A stretch of 17,631 bases of DNA from an uncultured Clostridium sp. (GCA_900551135.1 URUX01000035.1:1-17631), one strand, 5' to 3'; shown: positions 1-7,915, numbered from the stretch's first letter. Notes: generated by a model not told the origin, from the letters alone. Translations and numbers: made by a program.

Positions 1-308
1 TGGGATCGAAAAAATCCAGGGTATCGTTCCTCTCCCTTTTTCATACATTCAAACATCCACTGAACGCAGCCGGTAAAACTGTCCGTCCCTTCATGGGAAC
101 CGGAAAAATGAAAAATATCCTGCCAGACACTTTCTACCGTTGCAGCAGCCAGATCGGACTTTGATGTGAAATAATTATATATCGTGCCAACCGACACCTG
201 GCAGGATGCTGCCACAGTCCTGATATTCACAGCCTTCCACCCTTCGCTGCAAAGCAGTTCCCTGCTTATATGCAAAATTGCTTCTCTGGAAATATCTGCT
301 TTATTCAA
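1..308 (-). CDS. TetR/AcrR-family transcriptional regulator, partial (C-terminus outside window)
   Basis: Reading leftwards from 308, about 102 codons are visible before the window ends. The N-terminal third is a TetR-type helix-turn-helix (residues about 5-50), including VNIRTVAASCQVSVGTIYNY followed by FTSKSDL, the usual recognition-helix signature. The ligand-binding domain is mostly missing, so the inducer cannot be guessed. The start is a TTG at 308: GGAGG lies 7 bases upstream, there is an in-frame TGA eight codons before it, and no ATG or GTG lies between. A near-consensus promoter and a palindrome overlapping its -10 box lie immediately upstream, which suggests autorepression. The preceding gene on this strand (the c-di-GMP enzyme) is separated by a strong hairpin, so this is probably its own transcription unit. 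The family call is firm; the target genes are unknown and may lie beyond the left edge. Confidence 0.88.
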   Translation of the reverse strand, partial: MNKADISREAILHISRELLCSEGWKAVNIRTVAASCQVSVGTIYNYFTSKSDLAAATVESVWQDIFHFSGSHEGTDSFTGCVQWMFECMKKGEERYPGFFRS

Positions 309-335
309 ACCCCTTCCTCCTTTCCCGTTTCAATT

Positions 336-348
336 TGAACATTGTTCA
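336..348. promoter_or_regulatory. Probable TetR-type operator (autoregulatory)
   Basis: TGAAC-ATT-GTTCA is a perfect 5-3-5 inverted repeat. It overlaps the edge of the -10 box and covers the expected start of transcription of the TetR-family gene. Binding by the encoded repressor would block its own promoter. That the adjacent regulator is the one that binds is an inference from position. Confidence 0.6.
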
Positions 349-376
349 TTTTATGGTATTTCATCTGCTTTGTCAA
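348..376 (-). promoter_or_regulatory. Sigma-A promoter of the TetR-family gene
   Basis: On the minus strand, TTGACA (371-376) and TAAAAT (348-353) are separated by exactly 17 bases. The -35 is perfect and the -10 matches five of six. The expected transcription start is near 341, about 33 bases before the TTG start codon. Confidence 0.8.
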
Positions 377-400
377 GTATTTCTTTCAGTGAAAACGTTT

Positions 401-440
401 CAGCGGCAGATATGACCTGCATCCGTCACATCTGCCGCTG
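401..440 (-). terminator. Strong hairpin after the c-di-GMP gene, probable terminator
   Basis: CAGCGGCAGAT (401-411) and ATCTGCCGCTG (430-440) form a perfect 11-base-pair stem. Inside it, TGAC/GTCA adds a further 4-pair stem around an 8-base loop. Flanking CGTTT and AAACG could extend the base with a bulge. It lies 26 bases past the stop codon of the GGDEF/EAL gene and before the TetR promoter. The following tract on the minus strand is GAAACGTTTTC, so the U-tract is poor. Terminator is the likeliest role, but an mRNA 3'-end stabiliser is possible. Confidence 0.55.
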
Positions 441-466
441 TTTCAAACGGCCTTATCACACTGATT

Positions 467-3271
467 TTATACTGGCGATCCGTTCTCTGTTTCCCACTCC
501 ATCAGTTTTTCAAAGTCTTCCACCGGCATTGGTCTTGCAAACCAGTATCCCTGCCCCTCTTCGCATCCGATTTTCTCCAAAGCACCTGCCTGTTCTTCCG
601 TCTCAATCCCTTCACAGACCAGATGATATCCCAGGCCTTTTGCCATTGCCACCAGCTGCTTTAAAAATGTAACCCCTCTGTCGTTAGACTCACAGTGATG
701 AACAAAGGCCCGATCCAGTTTGATGGTATCCACCGGAATATCAATAAGCATATTCAGCATGGAGTACCCGGCGCCAAAATCGTCCATTGCCGTCCGAAAC
801 TGATTTTCACGAAACTGCTCAATCATGTTTTTAATATGCTGATAATCATTACTTGCCAGGCTTCCTGTCTCTGTCAGTTCAATCTCGATTGAAGATGCAT
901 CCAAACCATATTTATCCAAAACCTGCTGGTATTTCATTACCGTATCCGGTTCTAACGCATGGCGCAAAGACAGATTGACAGAAATAGGAATGTGTTTTCC
1001 ATATTTTTCCATGACTTTTTTCTGAAGAGCAGCAACCTGTTCAAACACATATAAATCCAGTGTTGTAATCTGACCGTTTTTCTCATACAGCGGGATAAAC
1101 TCATCCGGATATATCATGGTTCCATCCTTCCGTCTCCACCGTATTAATGCTTCTGCACCTGTAACAGAAAAATCCTTCAGCGAAAATTTTGGCTGCAGGA
1201 AGACCTGAAAATCACCATTTTCCATTGCAGATGCCATCCCATTGACTATCTCATTTTCCTGACTCTTTTTCCTTGCCATACAGGCATCATAAAGTACTGC
1301 CGATGCAGTTCTGTCCTTTTTCACCTGGCATCTGGCATAATTAGCTGCATCAATGGCCGCCGATGAACTGGTATCCCCAGGCTGAATCGGGTAAATTCCC
1401 GTCCTGACTGCCAGACTGATGCCCCGGAATCTTCCTGACTGCCTCTGCAAAAACTCTTCATTCATCTGATGGAATTTTTCTGCCGCCGCTTTGGGATTTT
1501 GGCATGGCATAAACAATACAAACTGATCTGCTATTACCCGGGAAAAATACATATCCGGATCGTTTTCCAGACTTTCAATCACATAGTTCGTATATTCTTT
1601 CAGGATTTGATCTCCCATCCCATAGCCGTACTTCTGGTTAAAATATTTAAAATTATCAAAATCGCTGTACACCATGATGTGGGAATTGGCATATCCGCCT
1701 ACAATCAGTCTCTCTGTCTCTTCTTTAAACTTTGAAAAAGAAAGAAGGCCTGTAAGAGAATCGTATTCCGGAGTCCTGGCAGCGCTCTGATGAACCATAT
1801 TCAGCACCTGATTTTTCGCCAGATGCGCAGAAATAATCTTGGTCAGTTCTCCAAGCTGGCTGCGGTTTTGCCTGCTCCAGTACCGTTTCTGTCCGCAGAC
1901 CACATAAGAAATCGCTCCCGTATACTTTCCTTCACAGTACATGGCTGCATAAAGTACCGTTTTGGCCTCTCTCTGCATCAGAAGATTTTGTGCATCCTGG
2001 GAATACATGGACATATTATCATATTGCAAAACCGTTGTACCATATTCATCGTAGCTTTGAAAGAGGGTCAAAAAATCTTCTTTCGAAAAGCTTCCGGGCA
2101 CCTGCAGAACTTCCGGCGCTTTCTCTGATACCCACTGGTACTGACGCCCTGTTTTCATTGCCCTGATATCCGTTTGAATTACTGTAATCCGGTCCAGGCC
2201 AAAACGGATTCCGATAATTTTCATCAGCAGTTCAATAGCTGCTGTAAAACTGTTCATTTTTTCAAAGACTTCAAATGCCGTGGATATAATATCATTCCTC
2301 AAATACCTGGCATCAATCCCGGAATCCACTCTGCTGTGGATTGTGTTGGACAGCAGTTCATATCTTTGTAAGTTATCACAAAATTCACACCTGTTTTTTC
2401 CATTTTCTTTTGCCCGGTAAAGAGCCCAGTCTGCATTTTCAAACAGCTGGTCATAGGTATAGCCTGACACATTTTCCGGAAGGAAACAGGCTCCTACACT
2501 GCATGTCACAGAATAGTTAGTATCTGCAAATTTTAAACTTCTTACAGCATTGACAAGCTGATCTGCCTTTTTCAGCAGCATTCCGTGAGAGATGTCTTTT
2601 AAAAAGATGACAAACTCATCCCCTCCGGCTCTGACCAGAATATCCTTTTTATCGAATAACTCCATAAACAGCCCGGATATCTCCTGCAGCACCATATCTC
2701 CGAACAAGTGGCCAAACGTATCATTTACGGATTTAAAATAATCAATATCTACTACCATCATACCGCAGGAAGCATACGGATTTTTATTGTTCAGATACTC
2801 ATTTATCAGTTCTTTGCCGAAAAAATGATTATACAGCTTTGTCATGGAGTCCCGCTTTACCTGTTCTTCCAGAATCTTTTCCCTGCTCTGTTCCTTGGTC
2901 ATACTGCGGACTGTCCCTATCAGGCTGACTTCTTCCTCATCATCTCCCTGAAAGCTGTCTGCATCAAAAATCTTTGTAACAACGCTTTGATCCGGCTCAA
3001 TAAAACGCACTTCTGTCTGCTTCTTTAAATACCCTCTGCATAGTTCTTTCATTTTCCACCGGTCTTCCGGATGGACAGAAGCATCCTCATTCAGATTTGC
3101 CAGATAATTATTTTTCGTTATCACAGTCTCTTCATTGGAATCATAAATAATCATTCTGTCTTCCGAGGGAATGTATTCAAAAATCCCAATTCCATTTCTC
3201 GTCAGATTTTTTATTACTGTCTGCAGTTTTTTTCTTTCTTTCAGAAGTGATGTGCCGCCTGATTTTTCCAT
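467..3271 (-). CDS. PAS/GGDEF/GAF/GGDEF-degenerate/EAL c-di-GMP signalling protein
   Basis: A 934-residue soluble protein that should make and/or degrade the second messenger cyclic di-GMP. Domains in order: a PAS-like sensor (about 15-120); a first GGDEF domain (about 140-300) with intact RAGGDEF (214-220) but DKKD where the inhibitory RxxD site should be; a GAF-like segment (about 310-480); a second GGDEF fold with the motif degraded to IADQF (580-584); and a C-terminal EAL domain (about 685-930) with EAL at 707-709, SVNLS, ELTET, MDDFGAG, IKLD, EGIE and GQGYWFARP, so the phosphodiesterase residues all appear present. No membrane segment is seen. I chose the ATG at 3271 because GGGAG precedes it at good spacing; an ATG five codons upstream (3286) has no ribosome binding site. 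It has its own promoter (3324-3352). The target process (motility, adhesion) cannot be read here. Confidence 0.93.
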   Translation of the reverse strand: MEKSGGTSLLKERKKLQTVIKNLTRNGIGIFEYIPSEDRMIIYDSNEETVITKNNYLANLNEDASVHPEDRWKMKELCRGYLKKQTEVRFIEPDQSVVTKIFDADSFQGDDEEEVSLIGTVRSMTKEQSREKILEEQVKRDSMTKLYNHFFGKELINEYLNNKNPYASCGMMVVDIDYFKSVNDTFGHLFGDMVLQEISGLFMELFDKKDILVRAGGDEFVIFLKDISHGMLLKKADQLVNAVRSLKFADTNYSVTCSVGACFLPENVSGYTYDQLFENADWALYRAKENGKNRCEFCDNLQRYELLSNTIHSRVDSGIDARYLRNDIISTAFEVFEKMNSFTAAIELLMKIIGIRFGLDRITVIQTDIRAMKTGRQYQWVSEKAPEVLQVPGSFSKEDFLTLFQSYDEYGTTVLQYDNMSMYSQDAQNLLMQREAKTVLYAAMYCEGKYTGAISYVVCGQKRYWSRQNRSQLGELTKIISAHLAKNQVLNMVHQSAARTPEYDSLTGLLSFSKFKEETERLIVGGYANSHIMVYSDFDNFKYFNQKYGYGMGDQILKEYTNYVIESLENDPDMYFSRVIADQFVLFMPCQNPKAAAEKFHQMNEEFLQRQSGRFRGISLAVRTGIYPIQPGDTSSSAAIDAANYARCQVKKDRTASAVLYDACMARKKSQENEIVNGMASAMENGDFQVFLQPKFSLKDFSVTGAEALIRWRRKDGTMIYPDEFIPLYEKNGQITTLDLYVFEQVAALQKKVMEKYGKHIPISVNLSLRHALEPDTVMKYQQVLDKYGLDASSIEIELTETGSLASNDYQHIKNMIEQFRENQFRTAMDDFGAGYSMLNMLIDIPVDTIKLDRAFVHHCESNDRGVTFLKQLVAMAKGLGYHLVCEGIETEEQAGALEKIGCEEGQGYWFARPMPVEDFEKLMEWETENGSPV

Positions 3272-3323
3272 TCTCTTCTCCCGCATCTATAGACATATAT
3301 CGCATGCTTTGTTTCGTAGCCTA

Positions 3324-3352
3324 ATTATAATTGTATTTTTCCAAAAACACAA
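3324..3352 (-). promoter_or_regulatory. Promoter of the c-di-GMP gene
   Basis: Minus-strand TATAAT (3324-3329) is preceded at 17 bases by TTGTGT (3347-3352). The -10 is perfect; the -35 is weak, sharing only TTG. The predicted leader is about 45 bases, ending in the GGGAG ribosome binding site used by the ATG at 3271. Confidence 0.6.
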
Positions 3353-3365
3353 GAATATTATTCTT
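3351..3365 (-). terminator. AT-rich 6-3-6 palindrome at the end of the methyltransferase gene
   Basis: AAGAAT-ATT-ATTCTT is a perfect palindrome spanning the methyltransferase stop codon. On the minus strand it is followed by GTGTTTTT, so it could act as a weak intrinsic terminator. It also touches the -35 box of the next promoter and could instead be an operator. The stem is short and AT-only apart from one pair. Confidence 0.3.
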
Positions 3366-4188
3366 TCTTTCCCAATTCCCAAAAAGCGACTGCACTGGCA
3401 GCCGCCACATTCAGAGAATCCACTCCGTGAGTCATGGGAATCCGCACGGTATAATCACATGCTTCAATGGTTTTGTCCATCAGCCCCTCTCCTTCTGTAC
3501 CCAAAATAACTGCCAGCTTTTCTGCTGTTTTCAGTTCCGGATCGCTGATAGAGCGGGAATTGTCTTTTAATGCCATGGCAGCCGTCTGAAAGCCCAGTTT
3601 TTTCAAAAGTTCCATTCCCTGTTGAGGCCACGCTTCTGTCTTTTCATCAAAAAATGTCCACGGAATCTGAAATACCGTTCCCATGCTGACCCTGGCGGCT
3701 CTCCGGTACAGCGGATCGCTGCATCCATGCGTCAGTAATACAGCATCCATATTTAATGCGGCCGCTGAACGGAAAATTGCTCCTACATTGGTGGGATTCA
3801 TTACGTTTTCCAAAATTGCTATCCTGTTTGCTCCAGCGCATAGTTTTTCTGCTTCTGGCAGCTTTTTACGTCTAATAGCGCACAAAAGCCCTCTGGTCAG
3901 CTTAAAACCGGTCAGCTTTGTCAGTATATCAAACTCTGCCGTATAAACCGGAATGTTTCCGCACCGTTCTGTCAGCCTGCGAACTTCTCCTTCCATTTCC
4001 TTTGTCTCTGCCAGAAACGATACGGGCTCATATCCGCTGTTTAACGCACGTTCAATCACATTGGGGCCTTCAGCGATAAATATTCCCGGCTCCGGCTCAC
4101 GGTAATGCAGAAGCTGGGTTTCTGAAAGTCTGGCATATACGTCCAGTTCCGGTGCATGAAAATCTGTAATTCTTATAATCTCTGCCAT
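3358..4188 (-). CDS. SpoU/TrmH-family RNA 2'-O-methyltransferase
   Basis: A 276-residue SPOUT-class enzyme expected to transfer a methyl group from S-adenosylmethionine to a ribose 2'-hydroxyl in tRNA or rRNA. The three family motifs are present: motif 1 NPTNVGAIFRSA (131-142) with the catalytic Arg140, motif 2 LGTEGEG (229-235) and motif 3 with DSLNVAAASAVA (257-268). These form the trefoil knot and cofactor site. Residues 25-100 resemble the small substrate-binding domain of TrmH/RlmB-type enzymes (IAEGPNVIERAL). The ATG at 4188 follows GGGAGGTG at 5 bases. It begins 17 bases after the stop codon of the coiled-coil gene and is probably cotranscribed with it. The family is secure, but the specific nucleotide modified (for example 23S G2251 or a tRNA position) cannot be decided from sequence. 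Confidence 0.92.
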   Translation of the reverse strand: MAEIIRITDFHAPELDVYARLSETQLLHYREPEPGIFIAEGPNVIERALNSGYEPVSFLAETKEMEGEVRRLTERCGNIPVYTAEFDILTKLTGFKLTRGLLCAIRRKKLPEAEKLCAGANRIAILENVMNPTNVGAIFRSAAALNMDAVLLTHGCSDPLYRRAARVSMGTVFQIPWTFFDEKTEAWPQQGMELLKKLGFQTAAMALKDNSRSISDPELKTAEKLAVILGTEGEGLMDKTIEACDYTVRIPMTHGVDSLNVAAASAVAFWELGKKE

Positions 4189-4205
4189 TAGCCACCTCCC
4201 TGTCC

Positions 4206-5144
4206 TTATTCTGCCTGCAAAACCAGCTGTTCCAGCCTGGTTTTGCAGGTCTGGATTTTTAAAGCCATTTCTTTATCGATAGTATCCAGACGGTTTAACA
4301 TACCACTTATCTGCTGTTTTGTATCTGACACCTGACTCTTGGAATGTTTAATCTGTTTCATTACCGTCCAGTCTGTAAAGATGTTATCAAAGAAATAATC
4401 CGCAAACCGTAAGAATCCGTCAATGTTTACCTGCAGACTGGCAAAAATTTCAATATCTGCCAGTTCTGTTTTAAATCGAAGCAAATCTGCCTGAAGGGCT
4501 TCTACCTGACGCTGGGCCTCATCCAGTTTACTGTGCTTTGCCATATCAGACCAGAATCCTCCCCCTACTACATCCCAGGTGGCCCATCCTTCTGCGCTGC
4601 TTAAGCTGGACAAAATTACTTCCGTTGTCCGCAAAGCCTCCTGTCCAGCCTGGACAGCCTCCTTTACTTCCCTTCTCCGGCTTTCCAGATATTCGATTTC
4701 TTCCTCTATCTTAAAAATTTCCTCTGCGCCCTGACATTCGGATAACTTGATTTCCCGGCATTTATCCTCCAGGGTCTTCTGATAGTTTTCTTCGCACTGT
4801 CTTAATGGGGCCAGCGCTGACCGCATCCGGTCAATCTCTTCTGAAACCCTGTCCAGTTCTGCTTTGGCTGCATCATATTTCACCCTGGCTGCATAAGCTT
4901 CCGCCCGTTCCTTATCCAGTTTATCCTCTTTTTTTCCAATGACTGCATAGTAAAAAGCAGCAAGGCTGTGGCCTTCCAGTTCCTCCACATCCTTTTCCTC
5001 ACGGCGTTTTATCCATTCCAGTTCCTGTACTCTGGCACTGATCTCTTTTTGCTGGTTCTGCAGTTCCTTTAATTTTGCTTCCATCCCTCTCTTTTTTACT
5101 ATCTGCTCCTGAAGGTTTCTTAACATTTCATTATAATATCTCAT
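4206..5144 (-). CDS. Coiled-coil protein of unknown function
   Basis: About 312 residues, largely charged heptad-like helix, with no signal peptide or membrane segment. Helical stretches cover roughly residues 5-55, 75-190 and 205-240 and the last 40. Between two of them sits a compact non-helical patch, SSAEGWATWDVVGGGFWSDM, followed by AKHSKLDEAQ. The Trp/Gly-rich patch looks conserved in character and may be the functional core, with the rest a hairpin-like coiled coil. I start at the ATG at 5144, where GGGGGA lies 9 bases upstream. An in-frame GTG at 5183 is almost at the predicted transcription start and lacks a ribosome binding site. It is first gene of a probable operon with the SpoU-type methyltransferase. 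I do not recognise a named family and assign no function. Confidence 0.8.
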   Translation of the reverse strand: MRYYNEMLRNLQEQIVKKRGMEAKLKELQNQQKEISARVQELEWIKRREEKDVEELEGHSLAAFYYAVIGKKEDKLDKERAEAYAARVKYDAAKAELDRVSEEIDRMRSALAPLRQCEENYQKTLEDKCREIKLSECQGAEEIFKIEEEIEYLESRRREVKEAVQAGQEALRTTEVILSSLSSAEGWATWDVVGGGFWSDMAKHSKLDEAQRQVEALQADLLRFKTELADIEIFASLQVNIDGFLRFADYFFDNIFTDWTVMKQIKHSKSQVSDTKQQISGMLNRLDTIDKEMALKIQTCKTRLEQLVLQAE

Positions 5145-5191
5145 GGAATCCAATCCCCCTTTTACCAGCTGGCTTTCAATCACTTATCTGT

Positions 5192-5221
5192 ACCATAACA
5201 GACAAAACTGTTCTCTGTCAA
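5192..5221 (-). promoter_or_regulatory. Promoter of the coiled-coil/methyltransferase operon
   Basis: Minus-strand TTGACA (5216-5221, perfect) and TATGGT (5192-5197) are 18 bases apart. Between the boxes lies the inverted repeat AACAG-N6-CTGTT (5197-5212), a possible repressor site. The promoter sits directly after the GH31 stop codon with no terminator visible, so readthrough from GH31 is possible. Confidence 0.6.
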
Positions 5222-5242
5222 CACCTTTTGAGTGACTGTTTT

Positions 5243-7744
5243 TTACATACCAATTAAATCAAACTGTTCAAAAGACACCAGTACCTGATGATCCTTTTTG
5301 GGATTCTGATATTTGATTTGTACAGACTTCAGCCTCTGGCTGTAGTACCATCCGCATTCTGCTTCCTCAAATTTTCTTCTGTGAAGGAAATGAGGAATCT
5401 GTTCTCTATCGACAGCTACCCAGTAAGGGGATTTTTCTCTGTGAACCATATCAATAGCCATATCTTCTACTGCAGTTTCGTAATGGCCTTCCTGTTCAAA
5501 ATTCAGACAGGTACGTTCTCCTGCTGTCATGGTAATATGGGTTCTTAAGTAACCGCCCTGCTCATAATCCATGGTTTTGCCATCATCCTCATACAAATCA
5601 AACTGGCCGTCTTTGTCGGCTGCACATAAAATCCGGATACCAGATGCCTGCTCTGTAGCCAGATTGGTCATCTGATTAATTGCCATCGGGATAACCGCGC
5701 CGCTTCGGATAAACAGCGGAATGCTGCTGATGGTAACCGGAACCTCTATGGTCTGTCCTCCTGCGTATTCTTCTCTGGTATAAAAGTCATAAAACTTCTC
5801 CCCTTCCGGCAGATAAACCTTACGGGTCTTTGCCCCCTTTTCCACTACATTAGCAACCAGAAGAGAGTCTCCAAACATAAAGTCTACACCTTCTTCATAG
5901 CAGGCTGCGTCGTTCTGGAATGCGCTGCACATCGGCTCCATAATCGGAAGTCCCAGACGATGGGCCCTGTCTGTCAGAGAATACAGATATGGACTTAACT
6001 GATAACGGAATTCTATGGCTCTGCGGATGTCATCTTTTAAGTCACTGTACATCCACGGCTCGGTAACCGTATTGTCCGTATTGGTAGAATGGATGGAAAA
6101 ACGAGGCTGGAAAATGCCGTTTTGAATCCAGCGGATAAACAATTCCCCTTCCGGAGCCGGCCCGTAAAATCCTCCAATATCACAGCCCTGACTGGCTACT
6201 CCCGACAGACCCATTCCCAGGATCGTAGCAATGTTGTATTTTAATGTATCCCAGCCGGTTAAGTTGTCTCCCGCCCAGGTCTGGGCATAGCGCTGAATAC
6301 CGCTGTGACCAGAGCGGCACACAATATACGGTCTGGTATTCCCCCATGCTTCATGGATGGCTTCATCCGTAATATGGCACATGATATTGGACATTACGGA
6401 TTTTAACTGGCCAATGGTGCCGCCTTTTCCCTCAAAATAGCAGCGGCTGTCCTTGTCTACCAGGCTGTCATACTCACAGTTGTCATTCCACACTGAATCC
6501 GTTCCATATTTCAGAACGTTTTCTTTTAACAGTTCTTTCCAGTCTTCCCGAACAGATTCTTTTGTAAAATCGACAAATACTCCAGGACCGCCCCACCAGG
6601 TTCCCACTGCAGGCTGTTCGCTGTCGCTGGCCATTACAAACATGCCTTTCTCCTTCATCTCTTCCAGTTTGGGATGAATCAATAAAATACCTGGTTTTAC
6701 GTTTGGAGTAACGGTAATTCCCCGTTCCCTCATCTTCTGAAAAAAGTCTGCCGGATTCTTAAAACGCTTTTTGTTCCAGGTAAATACGCACCGCTTAATG
6801 CCTTTATCCGTCTCTACGGTACAGTAGCCGGAAGAAAGCTGGAATCCGTCTGCCGGGATTTTTTCTTCTTTGGTGGTATCGATAAACTCTGCAATGGCGT
6901 CATCACAGTCTGACTCTAACTCCGGATAATACATGGAAGAACCCAGGTATCCCAAAGCAGTCCTTGGAAGCAGGGCAGATTTTCCGGTCAAATCAGTGTA
7001 ACGCTCTACTACCTGCCGAACCGTCGGACCTGCAATCAGGAATAAATCAATATCGCCTCCATCTGTGCGGTAACGGCTGTGCATTTTCCAGTAGTTGCTC
7101 TTCTCCCGTCCCATATCAAAATCGCATTCATAGGTGTTGTGGTAGAAATATCCCACTGCCTTTTTGGTATCCTTACTGAGTTTAATGTAAAACGGAATAT
7201 GCTTGTATAAAGAATCGGTCTCCCTGGGATTGTAACCCATGGCGTCTTTGGGACTCATTCCCATAAATTTCTGAGCCTTGTTAAACTCCCCGCTCTTTTC
7301 CCCGAAGCCGTAGAAACAGTCATCCGCAGTAATTTCACTGGTATGAATCCGGCGGCGGTTGGAGTCCTCCTGATAAGCCAGATCCACAATATCCCCGTGA
7401 ATCATGGTATTGTCCTTATCATATACGCAGATACGGAACGGTGATTTTTCTACAACAACAGTCAGTTCCTTTCCGCGAATTACTGCCTGTTCTTCTCCAT
7501 CTTCCAGTTCTGCTTCGGCAGCTTCTACCCGTCTTCGGTAATTTTTTAAAAACGTATCCATCCGATCTTCCCAGGCAGTCATTACCAGACTGTAGGATTC
7601 TTCTGCAAAATCCCCGTCAAATCCAGCCCGGATCCTCAAAATCCAGTCTGTTAAAAACAATACCCGAATCTCTACGCAGTTAGTGGCAATGGAAAAATAA
7701 TTATCCTGTTTGGTTACTGAGAACGCTGTTGTGCAGACTTTCAT
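5243..7744 (-). CDS. Glycoside hydrolase family 31 alpha-glucosidase (or alpha-xylosidase)
   Basis: An 833-residue cytoplasmic enzyme (no signal peptide) hydrolysing alpha-linked glucose or xylose from oligosaccharide ends with retention. The N-terminal beta-sandwich (about 1-240) contains the FYGFGEKSG active-site loop. The (beta/alpha)8 barrel runs about 250-600: GTDSVWNDNCEY carries the predicted nucleophile Asp421, and WAGDNLTGWD carries the predicted acid/base Asp493. ASQGCDIGGF and FQPRFSIHS follow, then C-terminal beta domains including DLYEDDGKTMDYEQGG. The nucleophile motif is WNDNCE rather than the commoner WxDMNE, marking a distinct GH31 subgroup, so the exact sugar and linkage are not fixed. 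The ATG at 7744 follows GGAGG at 10 bases. It is divergent from an AraC-type gene, the likely regulator, and its leader starts with a strong hairpin. No sugar transporter lies nearby. Confidence 0.93.
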   Translation of the reverse strand: MKVCTTAFSVTKQDNYFSIATNCVEIRVLFLTDWILRIRAGFDGDFAEESYSLVMTAWEDRMDTFLKNYRRRVEAAEAELEDGEEQAVIRGKELTVVVEKSPFRICVYDKDNTMIHGDIVDLAYQEDSNRRRIHTSEITADDCFYGFGEKSGEFNKAQKFMGMSPKDAMGYNPRETDSLYKHIPFYIKLSKDTKKAVGYFYHNTYECDFDMGREKSNYWKMHSRYRTDGGDIDLFLIAGPTVRQVVERYTDLTGKSALLPRTALGYLGSSMYYPELESDCDDAIAEFIDTTKEEKIPADGFQLSSGYCTVETDKGIKRCVFTWNKKRFKNPADFFQKMRERGITVTPNVKPGILLIHPKLEEMKEKGMFVMASDSEQPAVGTWWGGPGVFVDFTKESVREDWKELLKENVLKYGTDSVWNDNCEYDSLVDKDSRCYFEGKGGTIGQLKSVMSNIMCHITDEAIHEAWGNTRPYIVCRSGHSGIQRYAQTWAGDNLTGWDTLKYNIATILGMGLSGVASQGCDIGGFYGPAPEGELFIRWIQNGIFQPRFSIHSTNTDNTVTEPWMYSDLKDDIRRAIEFRYQLSPYLYSLTDRAHRLGLPIMEPMCSAFQNDAACYEEGVDFMFGDSLLVANVVEKGAKTRKVYLPEGEKFYDFYTREEYAGGQTIEVPVTISSIPLFIRSGAVIPMAINQMTNLATEQASGIRILCAADKDGQFDLYEDDGKTMDYEQGGYLRTHITMTAGERTCLNFEQEGHYETAVEDMAIDMVHREKSPYWVAVDREQIPHFLHRRKFEEAECGWYYSQRLKSVQIKYQNPKKDHQVLVSFEQFDLIGM

Positions 7745-7783
7745 TGCTTATGTTCCTCCTTTATCTGTTTTCCTGTTTTGCAG

Positions 7784-7805
7784 CAGTTCAGACTCTTCTG
7801 AACTG
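7784..7805 (-). promoter_or_regulatory. Hairpin at the start of the GH31 leader
   Basis: CAGTTCAGA (7784-7792) and TCTGAACTG (7797-7805) are a perfect 9-base inverted repeat around four bases. With transcription starting near 7812, it would form within the first 30 bases of the GH31 mRNA. No U-tract follows on either strand, so it is not a terminator. A 5' mRNA-stabilising structure or a repressor operator just downstream of the start site are the two plausible roles. Confidence 0.6.
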
Positions 7806-7818
7806 GCAGGCTGATTTC

Positions 7819-7870
7819 ATTATAAAAATTATTCCAAGACAAAACCAGACAATTTTTGCGCAAATAAGAC
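7819..7870 (-). promoter_or_regulatory. GH31 promoter with phased activator-like motifs
   Basis: The -10 box TATAAT (7819-7824, minus strand) is perfect, but no recognisable -35 lies at 16-18 bases, which fits an activator-dependent promoter. Where the -35 should be, AGACAA occurs on the plus strand at 7837-7842 and 7847-7852, exactly 10 bases apart, and AGAC again at 7867-7870, 20 bases further. A perfect palindrome TTTGCGCAAA (7855-7864) lies between. The divergent AraC-type protein is the natural candidate to bind here. Confidence 0.55.
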
Positions 7871-7886
7871 GTTTCTTTTACATATA

Positions 7887-7915
7887 TTGCTTTCCCGCAG
7901 CCCGCCTGTTATAAT
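7887..7915 (+). promoter_or_regulatory. Promoter of the AraC-family gene
   Basis: TTGCTT (7887-7892) and TATAAT (7910-7915) are separated by 17 bases. The expected start is near 7922, giving a leader of about 58 bases to the ATG at 7980. The -35 box is 17 bases from the nearest AGAC motif, so one regulator could act on both divergent promoters. Confidence 0.7.

Noticed and set aside
184..672. 162-codon plus-strand reading frame
   Set aside because: It runs antisense through the TetR start, the intergenic hairpin and the end of the GGDEF/EAL gene, with low-complexity composition and no ribosome binding site.
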